From positions 1,922,001-1,986,000 of the forward strand of contig JAUKUA010000003.1 of the NCBI GenBank assembly GCA_030549175.1: a DNA stretch of 64,000 bases, written 5' to 3'. The notes under the pieces are model-generated. The model did no database searches, had not been told where the DNA came from, and was given only the letters and a program-made list of their open reading frames with translations. The number at the start of each line of letters is the position of its first letter. The stretch's first letter is position 1. Positions 1-10,600 of this stretch are shown here, piece by piece. Position numbers and translations under genes: made by a program. The DNA is from Lasiosphaeris hirsuta. Its lineage: Eukaryota; Ascomycota; Sordariomycetes; Sordariales; Lasiosphaeriaceae.

Positions 1-7
1 CGCAACT

Positions 8-498
8 ATGCCTACGCCACTGGACAATGCGATGAAGTCGAGAGTGAGTTTCTCGTGAACTGACGACTGGTCACTTTGCTAACACGTTAATCAGAGCGCC
101 TTCCTGGGTAAGATCGATTCCCTGCCCTCCCGTCATGTTTATCAAAATACAATCGCCTGTTGGGGTTCTTACCTTGCTAACTCCAGTGCAGCCTTCACGG
201 GTTTAGTGACCGGAGTTGCTGTCTGGGCTATCTGGGGAGGAGACATATTTCCTGCGGAGTCGGACCCGAAGGGCAATCCTGAGGATTGGTCTAAAGAAGA
301 GATGCGAAGGTGGCTTGCCGCGGTATGCTGCTTCCCATTCCCAGGCAAAAACAACGCTGTCGAGGGTCATTAATGGCATTTATAACTACTGACCAACACA
401 TGCCCATCCAATAGCGAAACCTCCATCCTCATCACACAGACACTCGAGACCAGCTCTTGGACCGCATACGGGCGAATTTGAGGATCCCGAGACAGTAA
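8..498 (+). CDS. Small membrane protein with C-terminal SAP/Ish1-like helix pair
   Basis: Three exons (8-43, 95-322, 415-498) join in frame to 115 residues ending at TAA 496-498. Introns are GTGAGT..TCAG (44-94) and GTATGC..ATAG (323-414). Exon 2 holds a hydrophobic segment (around LTGVAVWAIWGG) followed by an acidic linker. The end (WSKEEMRRWLAARNL, then RDQLLDRIRANL across the second junction) has the W-x(n)-WL-x(n)-LL pattern of short SAP or Ish1-type helices. I do not recognise the family by name. The start lies 7 bases inside the window, so the real start could be upstream. It lies head to tail with STE24, 461 bp away. Splicing is well supported because all three reading frames link without a stop; the function is unknown. 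Confidence 0.65.
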
Positions 499-959
499 AA
501 ACAAATGGCGTTGAGGGTTGGATTGGCGCAAGACAAGAAAATCACAAAAGCATGGACGATGAATAAATAAATAAAACAGAATTTCAATTTCGCCGTGAGG
601 TAAATGGTGAGACACTCAATATCTACGTACGGTTAAAACTTAATCATTGCGATAAGCGTGAGAAGGTTGAAGCTTGAGGATCCTGAAAGCAATCCGAACT
701 ACTGCTGCCCTGGTTCGAGGCCCCACAGCAGCGACATACCCCCGCCCTCGGAGATTTATAACCAATCAGCTCCAGGATTCTCAGGCAGTCCTTAAGCCCT
801 GTCTGCCTGCAGGTAGTCGCGACAGCGGGCAAGGACAGTTTGCCATTGTCCTCAGAATGCGGCAGAGAACTCGCGTCTTTCTTTCACCTCTCATCGTCCG
901 ACTGTCGCAGCATACCTGAACTCGGAGCTAGCTTCAGCGTAGACGAGCCCATATCGATC
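499..959. other. Intergenic, presumed STE24 promoter
   Basis: This is the 3' flank of the small membrane protein gene and the upstream region of STE24. An open frame at 674-919 has no coding features. No promoter element could be named with confidence. Confidence 0.5.
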
Positions 960-2452
960 ATGATGGATATCCTCCAGGTATTTTGTTGTCTGCGCCATGC
1001 GAACCCACCCCTTTAGCTAATTCGCGACTTTGAACAGCGTCTCGCGAGGTTCCTCGACCGACCCCTCTTCCCCTGGAAGAAGCTCATCGTCGGATTCTCC
1101 ATCGGCCAGTTTCTTTTCGAGGGTTTCCTCGGCTTCCGTCAATACCGTGTTCTGCAAAGGACGAAGCCGCCTAAGGTGCTTGAGTTCGAGGTCTCCCAGG
1201 AGGTCTACGACAAGAGTCAAGCATACGGACGCGCCAAGGCCAAGTTTGGGCTGGTCAGCAACATCTACGGTCAAATCCAGAACATCGCATTCTACCAGTT
1301 CGACGTCCTTCCGAAACTATGGTCATGGACAGGCAGCCTTCTCCTCCAGTTCGCCCCCGCGCGCTTCTCGGGCGAGATATCACATTCGATCGTCTTCATC
1401 CTCTCATTCATCGTCATCAACAGCATCCTGTCACTCCCAACCAGCGTGTACCACACCTTCGTTCTCGAGGAAAAGTTTGGCTTCAACAAGCAGACGCCTC
1501 AGCTCTTCGTTACAGACATTATCAAGTCTAACATTCTGGCCTTCACCCTGGTGCCCCCTATTCTGGCTGGTTTCCTTGCCATCATTCAGAAGACGGGCAG
1601 CCAGTTCTTCTACTATCTGTGGATGTTTGGAGCTGGTCTCCAGGTCTTCATGATCACCATCTACCCCATTGCGATTCTGCCTCTCTTCAACAAGCTGTCT
1701 CCCCTGAAAGAAGGCAAGCTCAAGACCGACGTTGAGGCGCTTGCCAAGAGGCTGAACTTCCCTCTCCGTGAGCTCTATGTCATTGACGGGAGCAAGCGCA
1801 GCGCCCATAGCAACGCCTATTTCTTTGGTCTGCCCTGGAAGAAGCACATCGTCATCTATGACACTCTCATTGAGAAGAGTGAGACCCAGGAGGTCGTTGC
1901 TGTTCTTGCACACGAACTCGGACATTGGAGTCTGGGCCACACTACCAAACTATTTGGTATTTCTCAGGTATGCTGTGATTGAGGGTTTTAATTTGTATTT
2001 GCAGCGGGCTAACGTTCCTCCAGGTTCATTTCTTCTATATCTTTGCCCTCTTCTCGGTCTTCATCAACAACAACTCGCTTTACTCTGATTTCGGATTCAC
2101 CAACTCACATCCCATCATTATTGGCTTCCTGCTCTTCTCTGATGTCCTAGGTCCCATGGATACGATCATCAAGCTGCTCATGAACATCTTGAGCCGCCGG
2201 TTCGAGTTCCAGGCTGACGAGTTTGCCAACGGCCTTGGGTACAACGCTGAGCTGGCTCGCTCCTTGATCAAGCTTCAGATCCAGAACCTCAGCACCATGG
2301 ACGCCGACTGGGCATTCGCCAGCTACAACTTTTCGCACCCGATTCTGTCGGAGAGACTCAAGGCTCTCAAGTGGCAACCCACTGAAACGGTGGAGACAAA
2401 GACCGGGGAGAAGACCGATGTTGCAACAACCACCGGACGGGACGAGTTGTAG
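960..2452 (+). CDS. STE24: CAAX prenyl protease 1, Ste24 family zinc metalloprotease
   Basis: Exons 960-977, 1038-1967 and 2024-2452 give 458 residues, the usual Ste24 length. Intron 1 (978-1037, branch GCTAATT) follows an 18-nt first exon. The alternative acceptor at 1016 would make a 39-nt intron and a less family-like N-terminus. The protein is hydrophobic with several membrane spans. It carries the zinc motif HELGH at residues 298-302, with catalytic Glu299, and the third-ligand motif FEFQAD with Glu377. Ste24 enzymes sit in the ER and inner nuclear membrane, remove the AAX tripeptide from farnesylated proteins, make the first N-terminal cut of a-factor-type pheromones and clear clogged translocons. 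All key residues are present and there is no sign of decay. The first two codons are both ATG; the second (963) is equally possible. Confidence 0.96.
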
Positions 2453-2764
2453 ACTGCAACCGGGAAAGAGAGGTAGAAAGCCAGGTTGTTTGGGAATGTG
2501 GTAGACAAAGACGGAAATAAGTCCTGGGTTCTTCCATAAAAGGATTGTGAGACCATCAACGGCGGGAGTTCCTTTTTCCCACCCATCATGGTCTATGTCC
2601 TCTGCCAAGCCGGAACAACAACTAAGTTGGAATCCACCGCAGCCATCAAATATAAGCCGCGCCTCAGCTGGTTCAGCCATGTAGGAAAATAATATATAGC
2701 CCAAGTCGAACCAGGCAATATCACTTTCAAAGCACACCGTGAAGGCAACAGAAAGTGAAGAAAA
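2453..2764. other. STE24 3' flank / short intergenic
   Basis: AT-richer sequence with TATA-like stretches near 2648 and 2690 that could serve the short ORF at 2765. No other signal was seen. Confidence 0.4.
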
Positions 2765-3034
2765 ATGCCTATCGCCGCCATGAGAGAGCTCAACCGCCTG
2801 GCCTGTGAGATGCCTCACAACGTCCCGGGCATATGCACAGTCCTGATCCTCACCACCATACTTGGGTGGTGTTTTGTGGCTTGTGTGATCATTTTGATGA
2901 TGTACTTGTCCTGGAGACTTCTCTTGCACTGCAGCCCGCCACTACCGCTACTACCCCCCGGCCCTCCTCGGCGTCGCGACATCGAAGCAGCTGAAGTGAG
3001 GCAAGTAAACATTCGGCAGTCCGTTTACCAGTGA
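2765..3034 (+). CDS. Possible small single-span membrane protein
   Basis: An uninterrupted 89-codon ORF starting with ATG in a reasonable context (GAAAAATGCC). Residues about 22-47 form a hydrophobic span (ICTVLILTTILGWCF onward), followed by proline-rich sequence and an RRR stop-transfer-like cluster. I do not recognise it. The alternative is that it lies in the STE24 3' region and is open by chance. Support is limited to length, start context and one membrane segment. Confidence 0.35.
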   Translation: MPIAAMRELNRLACEMPHNVPGICTVLILTTILGWCFVACVIILMMYLSWRLLLHCSPPLPLLPPGPPRRRDIEAAEVRQVNIRQSVYQ

Positions 3035-3377
3035 CATTTGAAGAAATTTTTTAACATCAACATACCAATATAAGAGGGATTTGGCGTAGGAAGAAGGAAC
3101 TCATACGGTGCTGGGATGAATTGCATTGATTTGCTTGTGAGCCTGAAGCTTATGATGATGCCGGGATACCCCTAACCCTGTAAATTTGTGCCGGCAATTC
3201 TTGGCAGATGCCATTCTTGTCACCGCCAGCTGGCGGCCCAACCGAAAAGATCTCGAACGCGCTGCGACTCGACATTAAAACACGTTCAGCGGCCTCAGCC
3301 ACCCTGTCGCATTTCGATGAGGCACACTAGGATCCTGCTTGCTGAACGCGCCGAAACCCAGCCAGAAGCCCGCAGCC
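3035..3377. other. Intergenic, presumed promoter of the bL34m gene
   Basis: Upstream region of the mitochondrial ribosomal protein gene. It contains one telomere-like motif at 3170-3179, listed separately. Confidence 0.5.
3170..3179 (-). promoter_or_regulatory. Telobox-like motif (CCCTAACCCT)
   Basis: One and two-thirds copies of the telomere unit lie about 200 bp upstream of the bL34m start. Telobox motifs bound by Myb-type telomere-binding factors occur in promoters of ribosomal protein genes in several eukaryotes. A regulatory role here is inference. Confidence 0.35.
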
Positions 3378-3896
3378 ATGCCTCGACTACCCATTTCAAC
3401 ACAGCTGCTCCAAGCAGTGCTGCGGCCCGGCTCTCAATTGCTCCCGCGCTGCCTCGCACAAGCCGGGCCAGCCTGCACACGGTAAGGGAACAGCCTCACT
3501 CGCCGTCCCTCCCCCACACCTCCCGAAACTAACTCTTGGTCGCTATACAGCTCCTTCTCCAACCTCCCCGGTCTCCGCCCGACCCTCACCTCGCAAGCAG
3601 CCGCCTCGGCCGTCCTCCGCACCGGCCTGCTCTCACGCCTCCCCCCATCGCTTGCCGCCACGGATTCCACGACGGTCGGCGGAGCCGCCGCCGATGTCGT
3701 GCCCAAGTCGTCCATCTCGCTTCACCCGGCATTCGCCGGCACCCAGATCCGGTGCGGTCCGCGACCCACCATGTCGGGCCACAGTCGGCTGATCCAGAAG
3801 CGGAGGCACGGATTCCTGAGCCGGTCAAGCACTAAGAACGGGATCAAAATGTTGAAGCGGAGGAGGCTGAAGGGGAGGAGAAGGTTGTCTGCTTAG
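3378..3896 (+). CDS. Mitochondrial large-subunit ribosomal protein bL34m
   Basis: Exons 3378-3481 and 3551-3896 (intron 3482-3550, GTAAGG..ACAG) give 149 residues. The N-terminal two thirds is an Arg/Ser/Ala-rich, acid-poor leader that fits a mitochondrial presequence. The last about 45 residues are the bL34 core: SRLIQKRRHGFLSR, then TKNGIKMLKRRR, then KGRRRLSA, matching bacterial L34 (RKRRHGFLAR..GRKVLARRRAKGRKRLSA-type). The protein binds 23S-like rRNA in the mitochondrial large subunit. The core is complete to its usual C-terminal SA. The long extension before the core is common in fungal mitoribosomal proteins. Confidence 0.93.
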
Positions 3897-4635
3897 GTCT
3901 TCGAAGGAGGGGAGTAGAGACGAGACGAGCATAGGGGGCGTGAGCGTTGTGCAATAGAAGAGAAAATATGTACCATACAATACATCTCCACATAAACTAG
4001 GAAGTGTTGTTCGCTAAGACCTTGGTTTGCCCAAGATAAACTGTCTAAGACGAGGATCCGTGTACTCGAGCATCATGCTTCCTACGTCGATGTGTAATGT
4101 GAGGGCGAGATATGAATATGCAAACACACCTCTGATTCTTAATTGTTAGCTTAAGGTAGCATCAGTTGCTGAAGCCAATGATGAGGTCTGCACAGTCACT
4201 CGCAAGACAGATGACACATCAAGATCAGTTGCTTGTCACCCAACAGAAGAGCGCCACCTCTCAAATAATAATAAAAAGGCATCTTTAGTATTCGAAAAGG
4301 CCTTACCTGTGCCCAGGAGGGGTGCCATTTATCTAGGAGTGAGGTGAGATAAAAAAAAGCATCCAAAGAGGCTCCTGTTGGGCAATGAGGCATCCTTTTT
4401 CTCATATTTACGTTTTAAGTCACGAGCTAACAAACAAGGGCTGGGCTATAAAAAGTTACGCTATTTCGGCAATGCTCTGATTCCATTCACTACAAGATAT
4501 ACATGCCACTTATCACTGACATCTCATAAACTCATTGCTACCAATAAACCGTAGATACTAACCACTGCTGTTAACTAGTATTGCTACCGCCCATCCTCCT
4601 TCCAGTAGGCAAACACCAAACCCAGCTACCACCTA
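3897..4635. other. Convergent intergenic region
   Basis: Lies between the 3' ends of the bL34m gene and the minus-strand beta-glucosidase gene. AT-richer than the genes. Nothing codes convincingly; an ORF at 4196-4405 on the minus strand looks random. Confidence 0.5.
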
Positions 4636-7513
4636 TCAAACCGGCCCCTCTCTCTCCTCGCAAGTCAAGGTATCCGTATAGCACGCGATCCTCAACCCGT
4701 CGCTCGCCTCCCCGATCCAAACGACGTACCTTCCATCCACCTTGGGCACAACCCAATTCTGCGCCTTCACGTCCCACACACTGACATCCTTCCTCGTAAT
4801 CTTCAACAAGACCTTCTCCTCACCCCTGTTCGCCCTCAGCACCCCCGTCTTCTCAAAGTCTCTCAACTGCACCACCGGCGTGTCGTACTCGATCCCGTCT
4901 GGAAACTGGACATACGCCTGCGCGACCGCCTTCCCGTCGTACTTCACCCCGGCGTTGCGCACCGTCACCTCCATCTCGTACGCCACGTCCCACAGCGCGC
5001 CGTTGCCGCCCTGGTCACCGCCCGCCGCCGGGCCCGTAGAGGACTGTTCGGTGCCGTAGCCCGCCGGATATGCGTACTTGTCCTTGCCGGCGACCCCGAC
5101 GGCGTGGGCGGCCTTAGCATCCTCCGGCGAGAGCCACGAGTAGATGTATCGCCAGATTATGCTGAAGCCGGCCGGGGCGACGGCCTCAGCGATGAGGGGG
5201 ATGGCGGTTGAGTAGGCCGGGGTAGGGCCTTTAGGTCCGCGAGGTGGTGGGAAGGGAGCGAGGGCCGTTACCTGGCGAATGGTGGCTGAGTAGTTGAAGG
5301 TTGTGTAGCTAAGGCCGTGCCCGAAGGCGAAGCGGGGTTTGATTCGCATCTTGTTGAGGTAGCGGTAGTCGAAGTAAAGGCCCTCGCTGTATGTGTCCTG
5401 TACCTGGCCGAATGCAAAGCCTTTCAGGTTGGAGACACTGTCGGGGAGGTCGGTGGGGGCTTTGATAATGGAGTAGGGCAGGTGACCGCTGGGTGAGACG
5501 GAGCCGAAGAGGACGTTGGCGAGGGATTCGCCGGCTTCTTGGCCAGGGAGGTGGGCGAAAAGGACCGACTTAACCGACGGTAAGTCGATCCAGGGTTCTA
5601 GGATGAGCGAGCCGACGGTATGGACAACCACAACAACGTTGCTGTATTTGGCGGCGACCTTCTTGACGAGCTCGTCCCCATTGTGCCAGGCTGAGAGCTT
5701 GCTGCTGTCCCTGTCTCCATGGTTACCTTCAACTGTGAAGCTGTTCTCGCCGGCGTCAGAGCTGAGAAATACGATGGCAACATCTTCGGGTTTAGGGGCA
5801 GGGACGGAGGGGATCGAGTCGGTGTTGTAGAAAGCGACATCGCTGGCCCGTTTTCTGATTGCTGTGATCGGATCGTCAAAGTAGGGATAATCTGCCACTC
5901 CGGATCCCCAGCCCATCCCCAGTGTTCCCTTATTGCAGGCTCGGTTTGAGCACGCGTTTGGTCCATCGGGGTTAACCGCAGCATCAGTGCCAAAAACTGA
6001 AAGACGACTTGAGCCAGAGAGCGGCAAGAGGCTGCCGTTATTCTTGAGGAGTGTAATCGCATCCTGTGCCACTTGGCGAGCTACCAAGTAATGATCCGCC
6101 TGGACATTGACGAACCAGTTGACCTGGCCAGAAGGGGATAGCAACGCAGCTGGGTACAATAGGCCATCTCTGCTCTTTGTATTCGAAGAGAAGTTGGGCG
6201 GCGGGTGATTCTTGTCCTGCCCAAACTGATACCATGTTGCTACAATCCGCGTAGCCATGTCGTTGAGTCTGTCAAGCGGTACAGAGCCGTTCAGAACGGA
6301 CCGAGTAAGCTCATACTTCCAATAGCTGAATCCAAACAAGGGAACCATTGTGTCCCCTGGCATGGACATGTCTAAACCCGCAAGGGCTGAACCGACGCCA
6401 GAAATGTCTATATCAGCATGTTAGATGGTGACCATCAATGCGAGCGAAAATGTTTTGGGGGGGGGGGGGGGGATGCCTAAAACATACGAGCTAGCCAGTC
6501 AGACATAACAAACCCCTGAAATCCAAGCTCGTCTTTGAGAATACCGTTTAGGAGATAGGCATTCTGGGAGCACGCCGACCCATTTACAGCATTGTAGGCA
6601 GTCATCACAGCGCCAACGCCAGCTCGAATACCCTCGGCGAACGGCCAAAGGTAGACTTCATGCAATGTCCGGTCCTCTGGCCATAATCAGCGTGGGGCTT
6701 ACCAATATCACCCGCGACTACGTACCGATATTCGCGCTATATCCGGGCTGTAACGGGTTGTACATGCGGTACATCTCCTGTTCGTTTCCAATCAAGTGCT
6801 TAATAGTCGCAATGACGCCCTGCTCCTGAACGCCCCGGATGGTGAGAGCGCCAGCAACGGCTTGGAGAACCGGGTCCGCACCAAATCCTTCCCAGTTGCG
6901 CCCCCCAAAGGGCTTTCGTCCCAGGGGGCCAACCGTGGGCCCGAGAAAGATGTTCGCTCCTTTTCCACGGAATTCCTTGCCCAGGGCTGCGCCGCGGGCA
7001 TATATCAAAGACTTGTCCCAAGTCGCTCCAGCGGTAATACCGGCGGGAAATGCAGTGACATTGTCTGTGGAAGACACGCCTAGGGCGGAGTCTTGAAGGC
7101 AAAGCTGGGGGAATCCAACCCGTAGCGCGCCCCCCGTATTTCCCACACATGGCCTAGAAAGTCAGCCGATGTTGGCTAGACGGAAGAATTGTTTCCTTTA
7201 AACTGACCCTGCTTAACTGTTAGCTTTGATGAACATAGCAGGTCGAGTGGGTATCCAAAACCGACTTGCCCATGTAAATACCAACTCCTCCAGTTATGTT
7301 GGTCTTCTCAGCTAAGGTCATCTGCGACACCAAGGCCTGCGCTTTGGCATAGCTGACTTTCCAGGAGGCAATCCATCCACCGTGCGGGCTTGGATAATAC
7401 GGAAGAGCCCCGTAGCCTTGGGGAACGTCATCCCTTGGCAAAACATGAGCGTGGCAGGGGAGCTGTAGCAGGCTCAGGGCGACTGAAATGCTTAAAAGAA
7501 TGCCAAAGGCCAT
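4636..7513 (-). CDS. Secreted glycoside hydrolase family 3 beta-glucosidase
   Basis: Four exons on the minus strand (7513-7266, 7153-6726, 6676-6488, 6407-4636) give 878 residues. The chosen ATG starts a signal peptide ([20 protein letters not shown]). The GH3 N-terminal barrel follows ([38 protein letters not shown]) with nucleophile Asp285 in VMSDW. The second domain holds the acid/base region (SSDAGENSF) and the C-terminal part an FnIII-like domain. These enzymes remove terminal beta-glucosyl residues from cellobiose and other glucosides outside the cell or in the wall. Intron 1 uses a weak donor (GTCGGT), which is the only choice that restores the MG-PCVGNTG junction. Intron 3 contains a 16-G tract (plus strand). 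The gene looks intact. Confidence 0.93.
6457..6472. repeat. Homopolymer G16 inside a beta-glucosidase intron
   Basis: Sixteen consecutive G on the plus strand (C on the transcribed sense) within intron 6408-6487. Read directly from the sequence. Confidence 0.9.
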
Positions 7514-8678
7514 ATTAGCTGACCGATACCTTGCGGCTACACTAGGGAGGGCCTCAATAAGGCGAACTATCGCAGTCCCCGAACGAAAGAGGGGCAACGA
7601 GAAGTTGAGACTGAGAAAGAACGAACGAATGCGGGAGACGGAAGGGGAAGATGCAACAAGTAGTCAAATCTGCCGCGTATAGTTTCCTACGGATTACCTG
7701 AGGAGAGTGTGGCAGCCGCGGTGTGCAACGCTGGTGGAGTTTGTCCACTAAGACAGGTTACTTTCAGGTTCTGGGATAATACCAAGAAAGCTCCGCGCAG
7801 GCACGAATGAATACATGGTAGCCAAGCAATTAGGGGAGTTGCATTGCAACATGTCTCTCGATCCTTCTCTGTGCAGAAATGACCGACATGGTAGTCGTCC
7901 CATGGATCCAGGAGTGGCGGCTTTGAGCGTCCTATTCGCTGAGAAGACGGCGGCTTAGAGATTGGCAAAATAATTGCAGCAAGCCCCGAAACCACTCCCG
8001 ACCTAGATATCATTTGCATACGGGCCAACTCCAAGAATCATGGGCTATCGCTACTTCACCCAATAGAGCCAGCGATTCCCAAGTGTCGTTAAACAAACAT
8101 TGGAGTGGCCATGGTGGTCTCGTAGGTCGCGAGAATGGCGGGGAACCCAGCTGCAGGAGGAGACCTCTCACCGGTCTCCGCTTTCGAGCAGGTTCATGAA
8201 TGGCACGCGCATTGGATCGTCGGTTGGAGAAAGCGTGGCTACAGCATCGCATGCGTCATTCACCCATCTATGGCATGTCAATAGGTCTTGAAAATATCAT
8301 TTGTGGTAAATAGATTGGGACATTGATGATTGAGGGGTGGACGACGCGAAACGCAACGCGAGGTCATACATTACGCGTTTTGATTGACTCTCGCATCTCC
8401 CCTCGTTTGCGCAACTAACAGTTATTATGCCAATACAGAGTTGCTAAGGCGGTCATCTTAGCCTCGGCTTACCAGTCTCAATGCAGCCGTCTGACCCGAA
8501 TGGGGGATTCACAAGTTCGAGGCTTCCTCTTCCAGAAGAATCGCAGCGGTCTATGTTCGCTTCCGCGCTGCTGCAGGAACTCGCCTGGATGCAAGTCGAT
8601 GCAGACGGGAACCGATGCGTTGAATGACCTGCAGGGCACAGACATGGAAGCGGACAGGGAAGGAGCTCCCCAACATTA
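7514..8678. other. Intergenic, upstream of the beta-glucosidase gene
   Basis: Likely holds the promoter of the minus-strand beta-glucosidase gene. No conserved coding segment was recognised. Short ORFs on both strands overlap one another and look random. Confidence 0.45.
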
Positions 8679-8909
8679 CCGGGCCCCATGATTGTGCGCA
8701 AAGACCTCTTCCATCCCAACACCCAGACCTGTTCCTTGCAGTTGCTGGTTCTCTTGGCGGTGCTTCTGAAGCTCAACTTTATCCGAATCACACTTCGCCT
8801 TTGGCTTTCTAAGCTTCTCAGCATCCTCAATACCCGCTGCCAGTTGCTTCTCGCAATTGTTGCCGCGTTCAGAATGTTGCTCAGCCCTGTCCGCCTTTGT
8901 TGCATAAAT
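8679..8909 (-). pseudogene. Possible coiled-coil gene relic
   Basis: A 77-codon open segment on the minus strand (upstream TGA 8910-8912, downstream TAA 8676-8678) has no usable ATG at its start. It is strongly Lys/Glu/Gln-rich (DAEKLRKPKAKCDSDK, then QKHRQENQQLQ) and looks like a coiled-coil exon. A different minus frame just upstream (about 8890-9050: ATDAFVESSASQLYLQG) is also protein-like and would connect after a one-base shift near 8895. This suggests a decayed gene. No family is recognised; chance openness cannot be excluded. Confidence 0.25.
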
Positions 8910-9366
8910 TCATAGCTTGGACCTCCAAGTTCGTCGTGGATAGATGCAGCGTGTTCTGTTTATACTCGACATGGCCTTGTAAATACAACTGAGAGGCCGA
9001 GGATTCAACAAAGGCATCTGTTGCGCGCCACGCTAGCCCCATCATTAGCAGCATCCTCTTTAGGGCTCTATGGCCGCATATTGTGCATAGCCAGCAATCA
9101 TCGAGGGGGCAGACCCTTGCCGGCCTCGGACGCGGGGGGTCGATACCGGAAATGTGGCACCATATCGTCACGAATGTGATGGGGAAACTAGCATGGCTAG
9201 ACAGATGCCCATCTGACCCCCGCGTCGACACTATCCTCCGGGTAAGTATAAGATGCGAGATATCATGGCTCAACCTGTGCTCAATTGTCGAGAAGGCTAG
9301 TCACAATCGTCAAATCTCACTTCTCTTTCCATAATTCTTGTGCAAAAGGACTGTTCAGTTTCAACC
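8910..9366. other. Intergenic, upstream of the lipase pseudogene
   Basis: May include the 5' part of the relic described at 8679-8909. Otherwise nothing is recognised. Confidence 0.4.
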
Positions 9367-10600
9367 ATGAAGACTCCTCTGCTCAGCTGCCTTGCCGGCC
9401 TGTTTGCCTTTATTCTAGCATCGCCAACACCAGACAGGAGAGGTAAGTTCCCATAATTAGCCGAGTTATCATCATCGTCTCTAACATAACGGTAGATGTT
9501 GCCTCTGTTATGACTACTCAACTTGACAAATTTCGTCTATTAGCCCAGTATTCTGCTTCGGCGTTCTGCAACCACAGGAATACCCCTGGGCAACTCACTT
9601 GAGCAAGAGACTACTGCCCACAAGTCGAGGCCAACAATGTCACGACAGGTAGCTCTTTTTGGTACGTGTTCAACTGCCGCAAGGCCGCTAAAAAGCTACA
9701 CTCTAACAAACCCCGAGTGGCACCATAACAGACGCCTGCGGGTACATCGCGCTCGATCACACCGAGAAGCTGATCGTCGTTGCCTTCAGGGGCTGTCTCC
9801 GCTCGAAACTGGATCACGGAGTAAGGCCAAGCCTTGATAATACGTATAGCACACACCACTAACGACCGTCCAAGCCTCCTCCTCGCCAAGCTCCCCTACG
9901 ACCTGAATCTCGGCTATTTGGTCCACTCGGGCTTCTTCGCCGGCTGGCTCGAAATGTCCTCAGCCGTCCTCATGGGAGTCAAAGCTTCCTCCACCGCCTT
10001 ACCCTCGTACAAGATCATCGCGACCGCTACAATCGGCGCCGCGTATCTCCGCTGCGCCGGCCACACGGTTGACATTTACACGTACGGCTCGCCACGCGTG
10101 GGAAATGACGCCTTCGCCAAATTCATAACATGGCAGAACAAGAGGGTGCCGAGTACCGCGTTACACACTCCGCCGACCCGATTCCCCGACTGCCGCCTAT
10201 CATCTTCAACTATCGCCATACTTCGCCGGAGTATTGGGACAACGCAGAGGAGAACGCGACCGCCGCCGACGTTGCCGTGTGTCCGGGCTACGCCAACACT
10301 GGCTGTAACGCTGGGGCTAAGGGCCTTGACATGAGTTTGCACTCGCTCTACTTCTGCCCGATCAATGGCTGTAGGCCCGAGGATGGGGCAACTCCGTGGA
10401 AGCGGGACGGGGAGCTGACGGATGCGGAATTCGAGGAGCAGTTGGGTTGGTGGATGGATTTGGGATTACGGCGAATTTCTCAGACGCATAAGTCGGAAGA
10501 AACTGGATGTTGGCTCAAGGACAGCGATATGATTGCGAGCCATGACAGGTATATGCTAAGAAAACGTCGGATTTCAGGTGCTGTTTCCAGCATCATCTAA
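9367..10600 (+). pseudogene. Class 3 lipase / feruloyl esterase A-like pseudogene
   Basis: ATG 9367 opens a signal peptide (MKTPLLSCLAGLFAFILAS). Introns at 9443-9495, 9649-9731 and 9821-9874 keep good splice and branch signals. Family landmarks remain: ACGYIALDHTEKLIVVAFRG, VDIYTYGSPRVGN, AEYRVTHSADPIPRLPP and a C-terminal His region (LDMSLHSLYF). The gene is broken in four ways. There is an in-frame TGA at 9600-9602 where the family has a Cys codon. A frameshift near 9788-9795 separates FRG from the SARNWIT motif. A second frameshift lies near 10140-10146, before EGAEYRVTH. The nucleophile elbow G-H-S-L-G-G is missing between KIIAT and ATIGAAYL (about 10019-10030). Relatives are secreted alpha/beta hydrolases. 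The decay appears to be by small indels, not RIP-type C-to-T change. Confidence 0.9.

Noticed and set aside
1017..1037. Earlier acceptor for STE24 intron 1
   Set aside because: It would make a 39-nt intron, below the usual fungal minimum, and insert residues that do not fit the family N-terminus.
1030..1653. 207-codon ORF over STE24
   Set aside because: Wrong frame of the STE24 exon; a Ser/Arg-rich shadow.
9496..10130. RIP as the cause of lipase gene decay
   Set aside because: The visible breaks are indels and one stop with no excess of C-to-T or G-to-A changes, and no repeated copy is present.
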